NCBI RefSeq assembly: GCF_902506375.1 | Contig: NZ_LR733284.1 | Span: forward strand, 2,096,059 to 2,160,058 | Length of the DNA: 64,000 bases | Direction of reading: 5' to 3' | From: Microbacterium sp. 8M | GTDB taxonomy: Bacteria; Actinomycetota; Actinomycetes; Actinomycetales; Microbacteriaceae | Shown here: in pieces, positions 19,149 through 29,746 of the stretch | Layout: each line of letters opens with the position of its first letter | Numbering within the stretch: the first letter of the stretch is position 1 | Made by a program: the position numbers and the translations under genes | The notes under the pieces: generated by a model | What the model was told of the DNA's origin: nothing | Database searches by the model: none | Seen by the model: the letters and a program-made list of their open reading frames with translations, nothing else

Positions 19149-20258
19149 TCAGCCGCGGAACCGGTCGCGCAGCTTGGAGAACAGGCCCTGATGGAACTCG
19201 GCCAGCTTCGGCGCGGGCGCCTTGGTGCGCTTGGCGAAGTCCTCGATGAGCTGACGCTGCTTGTGGTCGAGCTTCGTCGGGGTCAGGACCTGCACGCCGA
19301 CCCGCAGGTCACCGCGCTGGGTGCCGCGCAGTGGCGTGATGCCGCGGCCCTTGATCGTCAGCACGTCACCCGACTGCAGGCCCTGCCGGATCTCCAGCTC
19401 CACGGGGCCGTCCAGCGACTCGATCGTGGTCGTGGTGCCGAGGATCGCGTCGCTCATCGCGACCTCGAGTGTGGCGAGCAGGTCATCGCCGTCGCGGCTG
19501 AAGCGCGGGTGCGGGGCGACGGTCACCTCGACGTACAGATCGCCGTTCGGGCCGCCGGCGCGGCCGACCTCGCCGGATCCGGGCAGCTGCAGGCGCAGAC
19601 CCGTCTCCACGCCGGACGGGATGTCCAGCCCGACTGTGCGGCGCGAGCGCACCCGGCCCTGGCCGTTGCACGTCTGGCACGGGAACGGGATCGTGGTGCC
19701 GAAGCCCTCGCAGGAGCCGCAGGGAGCGGTGGTGATGACGTTGCCCAGCAGGCTCCGCACCTGCTGCTGCACGTGACCGGATCCGCCGCAGATGTCGCAG
19801 GTGACCGGTGAGGTGCCCTCGGCGCAGCAGGATCCGTGACAGGTCTCGCAGAGCACCGCCGTGTCGACCTCGATGTCGCGGTGCACGCCGAAGACGACGT
19901 CGGCGAGATCGAGGGTGACCCGCACCAGGGCATCCTGCCCGCGCTCCCGACGCGAACGTGGGCGTGCGGCCCGCGCGCCTCCCCCGCCGAAGAACGTCTC
20001 GAAGATGTCGCTGAAGCCGCCGAACCCGCCGAAGCCGCCGTTGCCGTTCTGGTCACCGCCCATGTCGTAGCGGCGACGCGAGTCGGCGTCGCTGAGCACG
20101 TCATAGGCGTGCGTCACGAGCTTGAACCGCTCCGCGGCCTCCTCGCTGGGGTTCACGTCCGGGTGCAGCTGACGTGCGAGCCGCCGGTACGCCTTCTTGA
20201 TCTCGTCCTCGCTGGCGTCGCGCGAGACGCCGAGGACCTCGTAGTGATCCGTCACCAT
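19149..20258 (-). CDS. dnaJ: chaperone DnaJ (DnaJ2 type)
   Basis: The Hsp40 co-chaperone of DnaK, 369 aa. It has a J-domain with HPD at residues 32-34 in [15 protein letters not shown], a Gly/Phe-rich linker ([11 protein letters not shown]), and a zinc domain with [24 protein letters not shown] and CQTCNGQG. The first zinc repeat lacks the usual last Gly. A C-terminal substrate domain follows. Start ATG 20258 has GGAAAGG upstream. This is the hrcA-linked DnaJ2, distinct from the dnaK-grpE-linked copy expected elsewhere. Confidence 0.96.
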   Translation of the reverse strand: MVTDHYEVLGVSRDASEDEIKKAYRRLARQLHPDVNPSEEAAERFKLVTHAYDVLSDADSRRRYDMGGDQNGNGGFGGFGGFSDIFETFFGGGGARAARPRSRRERGQDALVRVTLDLADVVFGVHRDIEVDTAVLCETCHGSCCAEGTSPVTCDICGGSGHVQQQVRSLLGNVITTAPCGSCEGFGTTIPFPCQTCNGQGRVRSRRTVGLDIPSGVETGLRLQLPGSGEVGRAGGPNGDLYVEVTVAPHPRFSRDGDDLLATLEVAMSDAILGTTTTIESLDGPVELEIRQGLQSGDVLTIKGRGITPLRGTQRGDLRVGVQVLTPTKLDHKQRQLIEDFAKRTKAPAPKLAEFHQGLFSKLRDRFRG

Positions 20259-20303
20259 CGCCTTTCCGGGCCGCCCTGCGGCGGCGTGTCTGGATCCGGC
20301 CGC

Positions 20304-21338
20304 TCAGCGACCGGTCTCGTCTTCTTCGAGCAGGCGCGACAGGTAGCGGGCCACGGCCCGCGCCGCCGCGAGGTTGCTCGGATAGTCCATGCGGGTCGGG
20401 CCCATGACGCCCACGCGGGCGGTGCCGCCGTGGGTCACATAGTCGCTCGCCACGATCGAGGCCTCGCCCAGGCCGAACGCCGCGTTCTCGGTGCCGATGC
20501 TCGCCGCGAGCCCGTGCTCGTCGACGCGCATCTCGCTCATCAGCCGCAGCAGCGTCACCTGCTCCTCGATCGCCTCGAGGAGGGGATGGATGCTGCCGCG
20601 GAAGTCGTGCTCGCGGCGCGCCAGGGTCGCCGCGCCCGCCATCACGAGGCGCTCCTGACGGAACTCGGCGAGCTCCTCCGCCACCGCCCGCAGCAGCGCG
20701 GTCTGCGCCGCGCCGAGCCGGGGGCCGAGTGCGCCCTCGTCCGCCGCGGCGACCCGCTCGGCGCCACGGCGCACGGAGTGGCCCGTGATGAGCGCGGTGA
20801 TCGTGGCGCGCAGCGCCGCGATCTCGCCCTCGTCGAGCTCGACCGGCAGGGGCACGATCCGCTGCGACACCCCGCCCGCGTCGGTCACCAGCACCACGAG
20901 CAGCCGGTTGGGCGCGAGAGCGACGAGCTCGACGTGGGTCACGTGGGCCTGCGCGAAAGACGGGTACTGCGCGAGCGCGACCTGGCCGGTGAGCCGGGTG
21001 AGCACCCGCACCGTGCGCACCATCAGGTCGTCGAGGTCGGCCGGATCCGCGAGGAAGGTGGTGATGGCGCTGCGCTGGGCGGCGGTGAGGGGCCGCACCT
21101 GCGCCAGGTGGTCGACGAAGACGCGGTAGCCCTTGTCGGTGGGGACGCGGCCGGACGAGGTGTGCGGGGCCGCGATGAGCTCCTCGTCCTCGAGCTGGGC
21201 CATGTCGTTGCGGATGGTGGCGGCGGACACGCCGAAGGCATGCCGCTCCACGATCGACTTGCTCCCGACCGGCTCGTTCGTCTCGACGAAGTCCTCGACG
21301 ATGGCGCGGAGCACCTGGAGCCCGCGTTCCGAGACCAT
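20304..21338 (-). CDS. hrcA: heat-inducible transcription repressor HrcA
   Basis: This 344-aa repressor binds CIRCE sites and is kept active by GroEL in well-studied species. The N-terminal winged helix has NEPVGSKSIVERHAFGVSAATIRNDMAQLE. A GAF-like dimer domain follows. ATG 21338 with GGAGGAG 4 nt upstream is the clear start; the longer reading runs through the CIRCE operator. The gene heads the cluster down to the quinone reductase and is probably autoregulated. Confidence 0.97.
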   Translation of the reverse strand: MVSERGLQVLRAIVEDFVETNEPVGSKSIVERHAFGVSAATIRNDMAQLEDEELIAAPHTSSGRVPTDKGYRVFVDHLAQVRPLTAAQRSAITTFLADPADLDDLMVRTVRVLTRLTGQVALAQYPSFAQAHVTHVELVALAPNRLLVVLVTDAGGVSQRIVPLPVELDEGEIAALRATITALITGHSVRRGAERVAAADEGALGPRLGAAQTALLRAVAEELAEFRQERLVMAGAATLARREHDFRGSIHPLLEAIEEQVTLLRLMSEMRVDEHGLAASIGTENAAFGLGEASIVASDYVTHGGTARVGVMGPTRMDYPSNLAAARAVARYLSRLLEEDETGR

Positions 21339-21353
21339 CGCTCCTCCTCCTGG

Positions 21354-21380
21354 CTGGCACTCGTACCTCTTGAGTGCCAA
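21354..21380 (-). promoter_or_regulatory. CIRCE operator of hrcA
   Basis: TTGGCACTC-N9-GAGTGCCAG matches the CIRCE consensus TTAGCACTC-N9-GAGTGCTAA with two differences, one of them in the last base. It lies 16 nt before the hrcA ATG. A TAGGAT -10-like box (21380-21385) abuts its upstream edge, so HrcA bound here would block the start site. Confidence 0.92.
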
Positions 21381-21436
21381 TCCTATCCTGTCGCGCCGAG
21401 AGCGGGCCGAGCAACGACACTCCCTAGGATGTGCCC

Positions 21437-22876
21437 ATGGATCACGAGCCCGTCCGCACCAGGATCTCCTCCGGAGAGCTCATCGGCAGCCGCGACGCCG
21501 GCATCGATCGCTACCTGGGCGTTCCCTATGCTGCGGCGCCCTTCGGCAGCCGGCGCTTCCGCGCTCCGGAGCCGCCCGAGGGGTGGCCGGCACCGCTGAC
21601 AGCGACCGCGTTCGGCGCGACCGCCCCGCAGCTGCCGTACACGGGGGCGACGGCGGACATCCTGGACAGCGTCCGCATCGACGGCGAGAGCATCCTCACG
21701 GCCAACGTGTGGGCACCCGCGGGCGCCGTCGCCGCACCGGTCGTGCTGTGGATCCACGGGGGCGCGCTCGAACGCGGAACCGCGGCGCTCTCGCTCTACG
21801 ACGGCTCGACCTTCGCCCGGGACGGCATCGTCTTCGTCAGCATCAACTACCGGCTGGGATCCGAGGGCTTCTCCGTGCTCGACGACGCACCACGCAATCT
21901 GGGGCTGCAGGACGCGGCCGCCGCACTGCGATGGGTGCGGGCGGAGATCTCGGCCTTCGGAGGGGATCCTCACCGCATCACCCTCATGGGCGAATCCGCG
22001 GGCGGGGCGCTCGTCGCCGCGCTGCTCGCCCGGGACGACACCCGTGCACTGGTCCGCGGCGGGATCGTGCAATCCGGCCCGCTGCAGGCCCGGTCGCCGA
22101 AGCGCGGGGGCAGGGTGACCCATCAGCTCGCGAAGCGGCTCGGTGTGAAGCCGACGCGCGCGGCATTCGCCGCCCTCGACCCCGACACGCTGCTCGAGGC
22201 CCGACGAGCGCAGTCCGCGGGCTCCTCGCCGCTCGGCGGTGCTCCCGGCTTCGAGCTCGTCATCGATGAACACACGTTGCCGCGGTCACCGCATGAGGCC
22301 CTCGTCGACGCGGCGGTGCCGCTGCTGATCGGCACCAACACCGACGAGTACCGGCTGTGGTTCCCGCCGGCAGCACTGGACGCGATCCGCCCGTGGAAGC
22401 TGCTGCTCGCGCGCCTTGCGCTGCGCATCAGGGCTGCCGCCGTGCGGGCCGTACGCGCGGATCATCCCGGAGCGAGCACGGGCGAGGTGTTCGGCCAACT
22501 CGCGACGGACCTGCTGCTGCGCGCGCCGGCGACCCGGATCGCGCGATCGCGCACCGCGCCCACGTTCGTGTACGAGTTCGCCTGGCCGAGCCCGGTGCGC
22601 GACCTCCGCGCGGCGCACGCTCTGGAGATCCCGTTCGTGTTCGACGGGCTCGCCGACCCTGAGACCTCGAAGATCGCCGGGGCGACGCCGCCACAGCACC
22701 TTGCCACAGCCATGCACGGGGCGTGGGTGCGGTTCATCCGCGACGGCGACCCCGGGTGGCCCGCGTTCGACGAGCGACGTACGACGGCGCTGTTCGCCGG
22801 TGCCGACGAGGACCCGGTCGTCGGTCCGCAGCGCCGCACGGCCGCGGTGGATCTGCTGCCGGGCGAGCGGCGCTGA
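21437..22876 (+). CDS. type B carboxylesterase
   Basis: A 479-aa cytoplasmic alpha/beta-hydrolase of the carboxylesterase type B family. It has LGVPYAAAPFGSRRF at the N terminus, the oxyanion segment VVLWIHGGAL, nucleophile S187 in LMGESAGGAL, GTNTDEYRLW for the acid, and HALEIPFVFDG for the probable catalytic His. TAGGAT 6 nt before ATG 21437 indicates a leaderless message, so this ATG is preferred over the GTG two codons upstream. The natural ester substrate is unknown. Confidence 0.9.
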   Translation: MDHEPVRTRISSGELIGSRDAGIDRYLGVPYAAAPFGSRRFRAPEPPEGWPAPLTATAFGATAPQLPYTGATADILDSVRIDGESILTANVWAPAGAVAAPVVLWIHGGALERGTAALSLYDGSTFARDGIVFVSINYRLGSEGFSVLDDAPRNLGLQDAAAALRWVRAEISAFGGDPHRITLMGESAGGALVAALLARDDTRALVRGGIVQSGPLQARSPKRGGRVTHQLAKRLGVKPTRAAFAALDPDTLLEARRAQSAGSSPLGGAPGFELVIDEHTLPRSPHEALVDAAVPLLIGTNTDEYRLWFPPAALDAIRPWKLLLARLALRIRAAAVRAVRADHPGASTGEVFGQLATDLLLRAPATRIARSRTAPTFVYEFAWPSPVRDLRAAHALEIPFVFDGLADPETSKIAGATPPQHLATAMHGAWVRFIRDGDPGWPAFDERRTTALFAGADEDPVVGPQRRTAAVDLLPGERR

Positions 22877-22913
22877 CGGACGCCGCAGCGCGTCCGCGGC
22901 GTCAGTCCGTCAG
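22872..22913. terminator. bidirectional terminator with both stop codons in its arms
   Basis: CTGACGGAC...GTCCGTCAG encloses a GACGCCGC / GCGGCGTC stem. The TGA of the esterase lies in the left arm and the TGA of hemW in the right arm, only 25 bp apart. Confidence 0.8.
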
Positions 22914-24134
22914 GGCGCGGACCACGGCGTCGGCGAGCAGGCGCCCGCGCAGGGTGAGCACGAGCGAGCCGCGCAGCGCGGCCGCCGCGTCGACGAGCCC
23001 GTCGGCGATGAGCCCGGCGACCCGCGTGCGCGCATCCGGCCCGAGGTCGGCGAGCGGGAGCCCCTCGGCCATCCGCGAGCGCAGCAGGATCCGCTCCAGC
23101 TCGGCGGCGTCGGCATCGGGGCGCTCCGTGCCGGCAGCCGGCGACTCCCCCACGGCGAGCCGCTGCGCATACGCCGCCGGGTGCTTCACGTTCCACCACC
23201 GCAGCCCGGCGACATGGCTGTGCGCGCCCGGGCCGAACCCCCACCAGTCCGTCCCCCGCCAGTACGCCATGTTGTGCCGGGACCGCTGGTCCGCCGCGCC
23301 GCCTTCCGGCCGGCGCGCCCAGTTGCTCACCTCGTACCAGTCGTACCCCGCATCCGACAGCACGGAGTCCGCGAGCTCGTACATGTCCGCCTGCAGGTCG
23401 TCGTCCGGCGCGGGCACCTCGCCCCGGCGGATCTGCCGCGCGAGCTTGGTGCCGTCCTCGATGATCAGCGCGTACGCCGAGAGGTGATCAGGATCCAGTC
23501 CGACCGCAGTCTCCAGCGACGTGCGCCAGTCGTCGAGCGACTCCCCCGGCGCGCCGTAGATGAGGTCGACGCTCACCGCGAGGCCTGCCGCGCGGGCGGC
23601 GTCCACCGCTGTGCGCACGTTCTCCGGCCGGTGGGTGCGGTCCAGAGCAGCCAGCACGTGCGGCACCGCCGACTGCATGCCGATCGACATGCGGGTGACG
23701 CCGGCGTCGGCGAGCTCCCGGGCGACCGCCGGGGTGACGGTGTCGGGGTTGGCCTCCACGGTGACCTCGGCGCCGTCGACGATGCCGAACGCGTCGATCG
23801 CGGCGCCGAGCATGCGCCCCAGGTCGCCGGCCGGCAGCAGCGTCGGGGTGCCCCCGCCGAAGAACACGGTGCTCAGCGGGCGCAGCGGACCGCGCTCCGC
23901 CAGCACCTCGCGGGCGAGCGCGATCTCCTGGATGAGCGTGTCGGCGTACGCATCCTGGCGTGCGCCGCGCAGCTCGGAGGCCGTGTAGGTGTTGAAGTCG
24001 CAGTAGCCGCAGCGCACGCGGCAGAACGGCACATGAAGGTAGGCGGAGAACGCCGCATCAGGGTCGAGCCGCAGGTCGGCAGGCAGCCGTCCGTCCGCCG
24101 GCGCCGGATCCCCGAGCGGGAGCGGTCCGGCCAT
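22902..24134 (-). CDS. hemW: radical SAM heme chaperone HemW
   Basis: This 410-aa radical SAM protein is often mis-annotated as coproporphyrinogen III oxidase; HemW binds heme and delivers it to target proteins. The cluster motif CRVRCGYCDF (CxxxCxxC) is at about residues 38-47, with FFGGGTPTLL and the C-terminal HemW winged-helix domain. The HemN residues needed for oxidase activity cannot be judged from motifs alone. It starts 13 nt after the DUF1990 gene stop and follows lepA, the common order. Confidence 0.92.
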   Translation of the reverse strand: MAGPLPLGDPAPADGRLPADLRLDPDAAFSAYLHVPFCRVRCGYCDFNTYTASELRGARQDAYADTLIQEIALAREVLAERGPLRPLSTVFFGGGTPTLLPAGDLGRMLGAAIDAFGIVDGAEVTVEANPDTVTPAVARELADAGVTRMSIGMQSAVPHVLAALDRTHRPENVRTAVDAARAAGLAVSVDLIYGAPGESLDDWRTSLETAVGLDPDHLSAYALIIEDGTKLARQIRRGEVPAPDDDLQADMYELADSVLSDAGYDWYEVSNWARRPEGGAADQRSRHNMAYWRGTDWWGFGPGAHSHVAGLRWWNVKHPAAYAQRLAVGESPAAGTERPDADAAELERILLRSRMAEGLPLADLGPDARTRVAGLIADGLVDAAAALRGSLVLTLRGRLLADAVVRALTD

Positions 24135-24147
24135 CAGGGCCGCACCA

Positions 24148-24798
24148 TCACACCGGTGTCGCGTACAGCGGCGAGATCGCGCGCAGGTAGCGCGCGAAAA
24201 GCTCGCGGCGGCGCCGCTTCACGAGGAACGGGAAGCTCCGGTAGAGGAAGCTATTCGGGCGGTCGAAGGCGCGCACCGTGAACCACACCTCGTCGGCGTC
24301 GTTCCACTCGATGTCGAAGGACTCCTCGCCGCTGACCACGGATCCGGCGACCGTGCCGAGCACGAACCCGATGCGGTGGGTCTGCTCGGTCACCGAGATC
24401 ACGCGCAGCTCGGCGTCCGCGCGCATGCCGCCGACCCGGCCGTGCACCTTCAGCGTCATCCCAGGGCCCGCCCAGGGCGTGCCGTCCTCCGCGTAACGCG
24501 GCTCGATCTCGGTGTGACTCGGCGCGATGGGCTTTCCCTCGGCGTCGAAGCTCACGCCCGCGTAGCCGGGGCTCGAGGCGGGGCGCACATCCGTGAGCTG
24601 CAGACCGGCCGCCCGCTGCGCGGTCCAGGAAAGCAGCGCGTCGCCGGCGGTGCGGAACCGCTCCTCGCCGCTGCCGAGCCGCCAGGACTCCTCCGCGGGG
24701 ATGCTCTGCTCCGGCGGATACTGCATCAGGTCGGGCGCGTGGGTCGCCCCCACGGCGGCATAGTCCACCGTTCCTTCTCGGAATGTCCCGCGACGCAT
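24148..24798 (-). CDS. DUF1990 family protein
   Basis: A 216-aa protein spanning one DUF1990 domain (YAAVGATHAPDLMQYPP...; HRIGFVLGTVAGSVVSGEESFDIEW; AFDRPNSFLYRS). The function is unknown and no catalytic motif is recognised. ATG 24798 has TAGGGT 7 nt upstream and no ribosome-binding site, so it appears leaderless with its own promoter even though it lies between lepA and hemW on the same strand. A start eight codons earlier is possible. Confidence 0.82.
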   Translation of the reverse strand: MRRGTFREGTVDYAAVGATHAPDLMQYPPEQSIPAEESWRLGSGEERFRTAGDALLSWTAQRAAGLQLTDVRPASSPGYAGVSFDAEGKPIAPSHTEIEPRYAEDGTPWAGPGMTLKVHGRVGGMRADAELRVISVTEQTHRIGFVLGTVAGSVVSGEESFDIEWNDADEVWFTVRAFDRPNSFLYRSFPFLVKRRRRELFARYLRAISPLYATPV

Positions 24799-24873
24799 GA
24801 CAACCACCCTACTTGCCGACACCGGCGCCTCACCCAGGTTCTCCCAAGGGTGGCGTGCTCCGCGTGCCGTCGG

Positions 24874-26727
<1,854 letters not shown>

Positions 26728-26848
26728 GTGGTCCTGAGGGTGGGTCCGTGGCGAAGGTCCTGCGCAACGGTGTGCGCGTGCGGATCGAGCAGCCGCGCTC
26801 GTGTCCGGGGATCTGATCGATTCTACGGGAGCACGCGGCGTGCCTGAT

Positions 26849-26862
26849 CCCCCGATCGGGGG
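26849..26862. promoter_or_regulatory. palindrome upstream of the secreted-protein pair
   Basis: CCCCCGATCGGGGG is a perfect 14-bp palindrome in the 256-bp gap between divergent lepA and the first secreted-protein gene. It lies 122 bp before that gene's start. It could be an operator. The rest of the gap shows no confident promoter or riboswitch. Confidence 0.35.
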
Positions 26863-26983
26863 ACACGGGGATCCCCCGGGGCATCGCCCGATAGGCCGAT
26901 GGTGACCGTCCCTGCGCCGAAGGAAGCTCGAGGAAAGGACACACCAGGCCGCGCACCGGCGGCCGACAGAAAGGAGGAGGTCG

Positions 26984-28141
26984 ATGACCACCAAGACCTT
27001 CATCTCGAAGCTGAGCGGGGCGCTCGCACTCGGCGTCGCGCTGGCCGGAGCGGGCACGGGTGCCGCGATGGCGGCGACGCCGAGCCCTTCCCCGGCCGGA
27101 TCCTCGGCAACCGTGACACCGGCCGGGAAAGGGGTCCCGCCGGCGATGACGAAGACGGCCGGATCGGCGAACGCGAAGGCACAGGACTTCTCGACGACGC
27201 CGCCCGGCGCCTACACCATGTCGCAGGTGACGAACGACACCCCGTACACGTGGACGCTGACGCAGTTCAGCACGGAGTACTACTGGACCGGCCCGTGGAT
27301 CGTCGCGCCGCCGAAGACGCTCGCCCCAGGGCAGACCGCGCAGTGGGTGCCGAACTACAGTCCCTATGGGCAGAGCGGCACGGACTACCGGTTCGTCGAC
27401 GCGAGCGGACAGACGCACGACATGTACGTCGTGGACAAGCCGAACGATTACAAGTCGTACTCGCTCGACCGCGCCTCGGACGGCGCGTGGACCGAGTCCG
27501 GGAGTTACCACATGCAGGGCGACCCGGACCACCTGCCGAACCACGCGGACGCCATCTGGAACTCGCCGACGTCGATCACGATCGACGCGAACAAGGACCC
27601 GGCCGACGCCACGGCGATCGTGAACTCCGAGCTGCCGCGCGTCGCTGCGTCGAGCGTGAGTTGGACGCCGGTGTCGACGACGCCGACCTTCCAGCAGATC
27701 GACCAGCAGCAGATCTCGAGCACGGTGGAGAACTACTCCAGCGCCCCCGCGACGCTGGGCGTGAGCCGCAGCACCTCGGTCGGTGAAAGCACCACCATCG
27801 GCGAGGCCCTCACCTACTCGGAGAGCTCGAATGTGTTCGGATTCGTCGGCAAGTTCGCCGCATCCGTCACGGGCGACCAGTCGTGGGGCGACACGGACAG
27901 CGTGCAGATCTCGCAGTCCGCGCCCATCAAGCCAGGCCAGTCCGGCTACGTGTACCGCGATCTGACGGTCGCGTCCCTGACCGGCACGCTGAAGTTCACG
28001 ACCCCGGAGGGCACGACCTTCACGATCGAGAACGTCTCGATCTCACGCGGCGACATCGTCGACCCGCACGGCACCCGCCACACCGGCATGGACGTCAGCG
28101 CCACGGAGACGGCCGCACCGCCGCTCACCGCAGCCCACTGA
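26984..28141 (+). CDS. secreted protein with aerolysin/ETX-MTX2-like C-terminal module
   Basis: A 385-aa protein with a Sec signal peptide (about residues 1-30, [20 protein letters not shown] then MAA) and a strong AAAGGAGGAGG site before ATG 26984. A Pro/Ser/Thr linker leads to a beta-rich region with TNDTPYTWT and PPKTLAPGQ. From about residue 240 comes a Ser/Thr-rich amphipathic stretch ([43 protein letters not shown]) ending TGTLKF...TIENVSI. Alternating polar/apolar residues and N...SWxD...PGQ spacing resemble aerolysin-type beta-pore-forming proteins (inference). The end is shared with the next gene's product. No sortase motif. Confidence 0.75.
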   Translation: MTTKTFISKLSGALALGVALAGAGTGAAMAATPSPSPAGSSATVTPAGKGVPPAMTKTAGSANAKAQDFSTTPPGAYTMSQVTNDTPYTWTLTQFSTEYYWTGPWIVAPPKTLAPGQTAQWVPNYSPYGQSGTDYRFVDASGQTHDMYVVDKPNDYKSYSLDRASDGAWTESGSYHMQGDPDHLPNHADAIWNSPTSITIDANKDPADATAIVNSELPRVAASSVSWTPVSTTPTFQQIDQQQISSTVENYSSAPATLGVSRSTSVGESTTIGEALTYSESSNVFGFVGKFAASVTGDQSWGDTDSVQISQSAPIKPGQSGYVYRDLTVASLTGTLKFTTPEGTTFTIENVSISRGDIVDPHGTRHTGMDVSATETAAPPLTAAH

Positions 28142-28173
28142 TGAAGCCACACCCCACGGACAAGGAGAAGAAC

Positions 28174-28989
28174 ATGACCACCCAGATCCCCCCGACCACC
28201 GCAGACTCCGCCGAGACGTCCCCGCGGCCCCGCCGCGAGCGCCTCCGCCGTCCCCTGGCTCTCGCCGTCGGCTCGGCCGCCGCGATCGCGCTGATCGCCG
28301 CCGGCGGGCTCACGGCGGCCAACGCCGCGACCACCGCCGGTGCCGGGTCGCTCGTCATCATCGATGCGAAGACCGACGCGAACGGCGCCGCCGACGCCAT
28401 GAAGCTCTACGGCGGCGCCTCGAACTCCAGGTTCACCCCGACCGCCGCCCCCGTGTACGCGCAGACCGGCTGGAGCCCGGTCTACGACTACAAGGGCGAG
28501 CTCGCCCCGTCCGTGACCGGCAAGCCCGACCAACCCATGCAGGAGACCGTGACGGTCAGCCACGCGCACAACACCAGCTGGTCGCTGGGGACGTCCCTCA
28601 CCACCACTGCGGGCTTCAGCGTGCTCGACGCGGTGAACTCCGAGCTCTCGGCCACCTTCACCGCGAAGCACACCTGGAGCGCCTCCGACGGCGACGGGCA
28701 GTCGATCACGGTCAACGCGGAGCCGGGCAAGACGGTGTGGCTCGAGGAGAACGTGAGCACGGCGACGATCACCGGCGACTTCACCTTCGACGTCGACGGC
28801 ACCCACTACGAGGTCGACAACGTGAGCATCACGCAGCCGGCCTCCGAGGCGACGGGCACCAAGGCGGCGGCGGCCTACCGGGTGATGGAGCAGCCGTCGA
28901 CGAGCCTCGGCCTTCCTGCGAACGCCGGCGGCATCATGCCGATCAGCAGCATCCCCAAGCTGCAGCAGTACATCGCCCAGGGACACTGA
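28174..28989 (+). CDS. secreted paralogue with aerolysin/ETX-MTX2-like module
   Basis: A 271-aa protein starting at ATG 28174, with AAGGAG 6 nt upstream; an in-frame ATG at 28141 touching the previous stop is less likely. Arg-rich N terminus, then a signal peptide (LALAVGSAAAIALIAAG ... AANA, about residues 25-50). The core reads SHAHNTSWSLGTSLTTTAG, SELSATFTAKHTWSASD, AEPGKTVWLEENVST, TGDFTFDVDGTHYEVDNVSI. This aligns with the upstream product over about 75 residues with one-residue gaps. It lacks that protein's N-terminal beta domain. The 32-bp gap makes an operon almost certain. A pore-forming partner role is inferred. Confidence 0.75.
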   Translation: MTTQIPPTTADSAETSPRPRRERLRRPLALAVGSAAAIALIAAGGLTAANAATTAGAGSLVIIDAKTDANGAADAMKLYGGASNSRFTPTAAPVYAQTGWSPVYDYKGELAPSVTGKPDQPMQETVTVSHAHNTSWSLGTSLTTTAGFSVLDAVNSELSATFTAKHTWSASDGDGQSITVNAEPGKTVWLEENVSTATITGDFTFDVDGTHYEVDNVSITQPASEATGTKAAAAYRVMEQPSTSLGLPANAGGIMPISSIPKLQQYIAQGH

Positions 28990-29007
28990 TCGGCGCCGAC
29001 CGCGGGC

Positions 29008-29074
29008 ACTCCGCCCCACGCGCCGGTTCCGGATCCGTCTTCGGACGGCCGGAACCGCGTGCGTGGGGCGGAGT
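29008..29074. terminator. terminator of the secreted-protein operon
   Basis: ACTCCGCCCCACGC / GCGTGGGGCGGAGT form a perfect 14-bp outer stem, with an inner GGTTCCGG / CCGGAACC stem. Its last base overlaps the first base of the TAGTCT -10 box of the response-regulator gene. Confidence 0.75.
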
Positions 29075-29085
29075 AGTCTTCTCGC

Positions 29086-29739
29086 GTGGCGGAGCTGCAG
29101 CACGGGCACCTGGTGCGGGTCGTCGTGATCGACGATCATCCGTTCTTCCGTGACGGCCTGACTCGGGGTTTGACTCAGAGCGGACGGATCCGGGTCGTCG
29201 GCGAGGCCGAGGACGGCTGGACGGGCCTGAGGCTGATCGCCGCCGAACGACCGGATGTGGCCGTCGTCGACTACCAGATGCCGGACCTCGACGGCCTCGA
29301 GGTGGTGCAGGCCGTGACTCGCGACAAGCTCTCCACGAAGGTGCTCCTCCTGTCGGCCGTCACCGACAGCGCGGTCGTCTTCCGCTCCCTCGAGCTCGGC
29401 GCCTCGGGTTACCTCAGCAAGGACAGCCGGCGGGGGCAGATCGTCGACGCCGTGCTCGAGGTGGCGCAGGGACACACCGTGGTCCCTGCCGAGCTGACGG
29501 CAGGGCTCGCCGACGAGATCCGGCTTCGCGCCGCCTCACGCGGCCCGGTGTTCAGCGAGCGCGAGCTGCAGGTGCTCCGCGGCTTCGCCCGCGGTCTCTC
29601 GGTGCCCCAGCTGGCCTCGGAGCTGTTCCTCGGCGCGAGCACCGTGAAGACGCACGCCCAGCGGCTCTACGAGAAGCTCGGCGTCTCCGATCGTGCCGCC
29701 GCCGTGGCAGAGGGCATGCGGCGCGGACTGGTCGAATGA
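29086..29739 (+). CDS. NarL/FixJ-family response regulator
   Basis: A 217-aa two-component regulator. The receiver domain has DD at about residues 17-18, phospho-acceptor D62 in VAVVDYQMPDLDG, and K about 112 in GYLSKDSRRG. A C-terminal LuxR-type HTH follows (FSERELQVLRGFARGLSVPQ; GASTVKTHAQRLYEKLGV). The GTG start lies 6 nt after TAGTCT (29074-29079), so the message is probably leaderless. The cognate kinase follows 7 nt later. The secreted pair just upstream is a plausible target, but this is inference. Confidence 0.93.
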   Translation: MAELQHGHLVRVVVIDDHPFFRDGLTRGLTQSGRIRVVGEAEDGWTGLRLIAAERPDVAVVDYQMPDLDGLEVVQAVTRDKLSTKVLLLSAVTDSAVVFRSLELGASGYLSKDSRRGQIVDAVLEVAQGHTVVPAELTAGLADEIRLRAASRGPVFSERELQVLRGFARGLSVPQLASELFLGASTVKTHAQRLYEKLGVSDRAAAVAEGMRRGLVE

Positions 29740-29746
29740 GCGCCGG

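Noticed and set aside
22902..24134. Coproporphyrinogen III oxidase (HemN)
   Set aside because: Length, the CxxxCxxC context and the lepA neighbourhood fit HemW rather than HemN.
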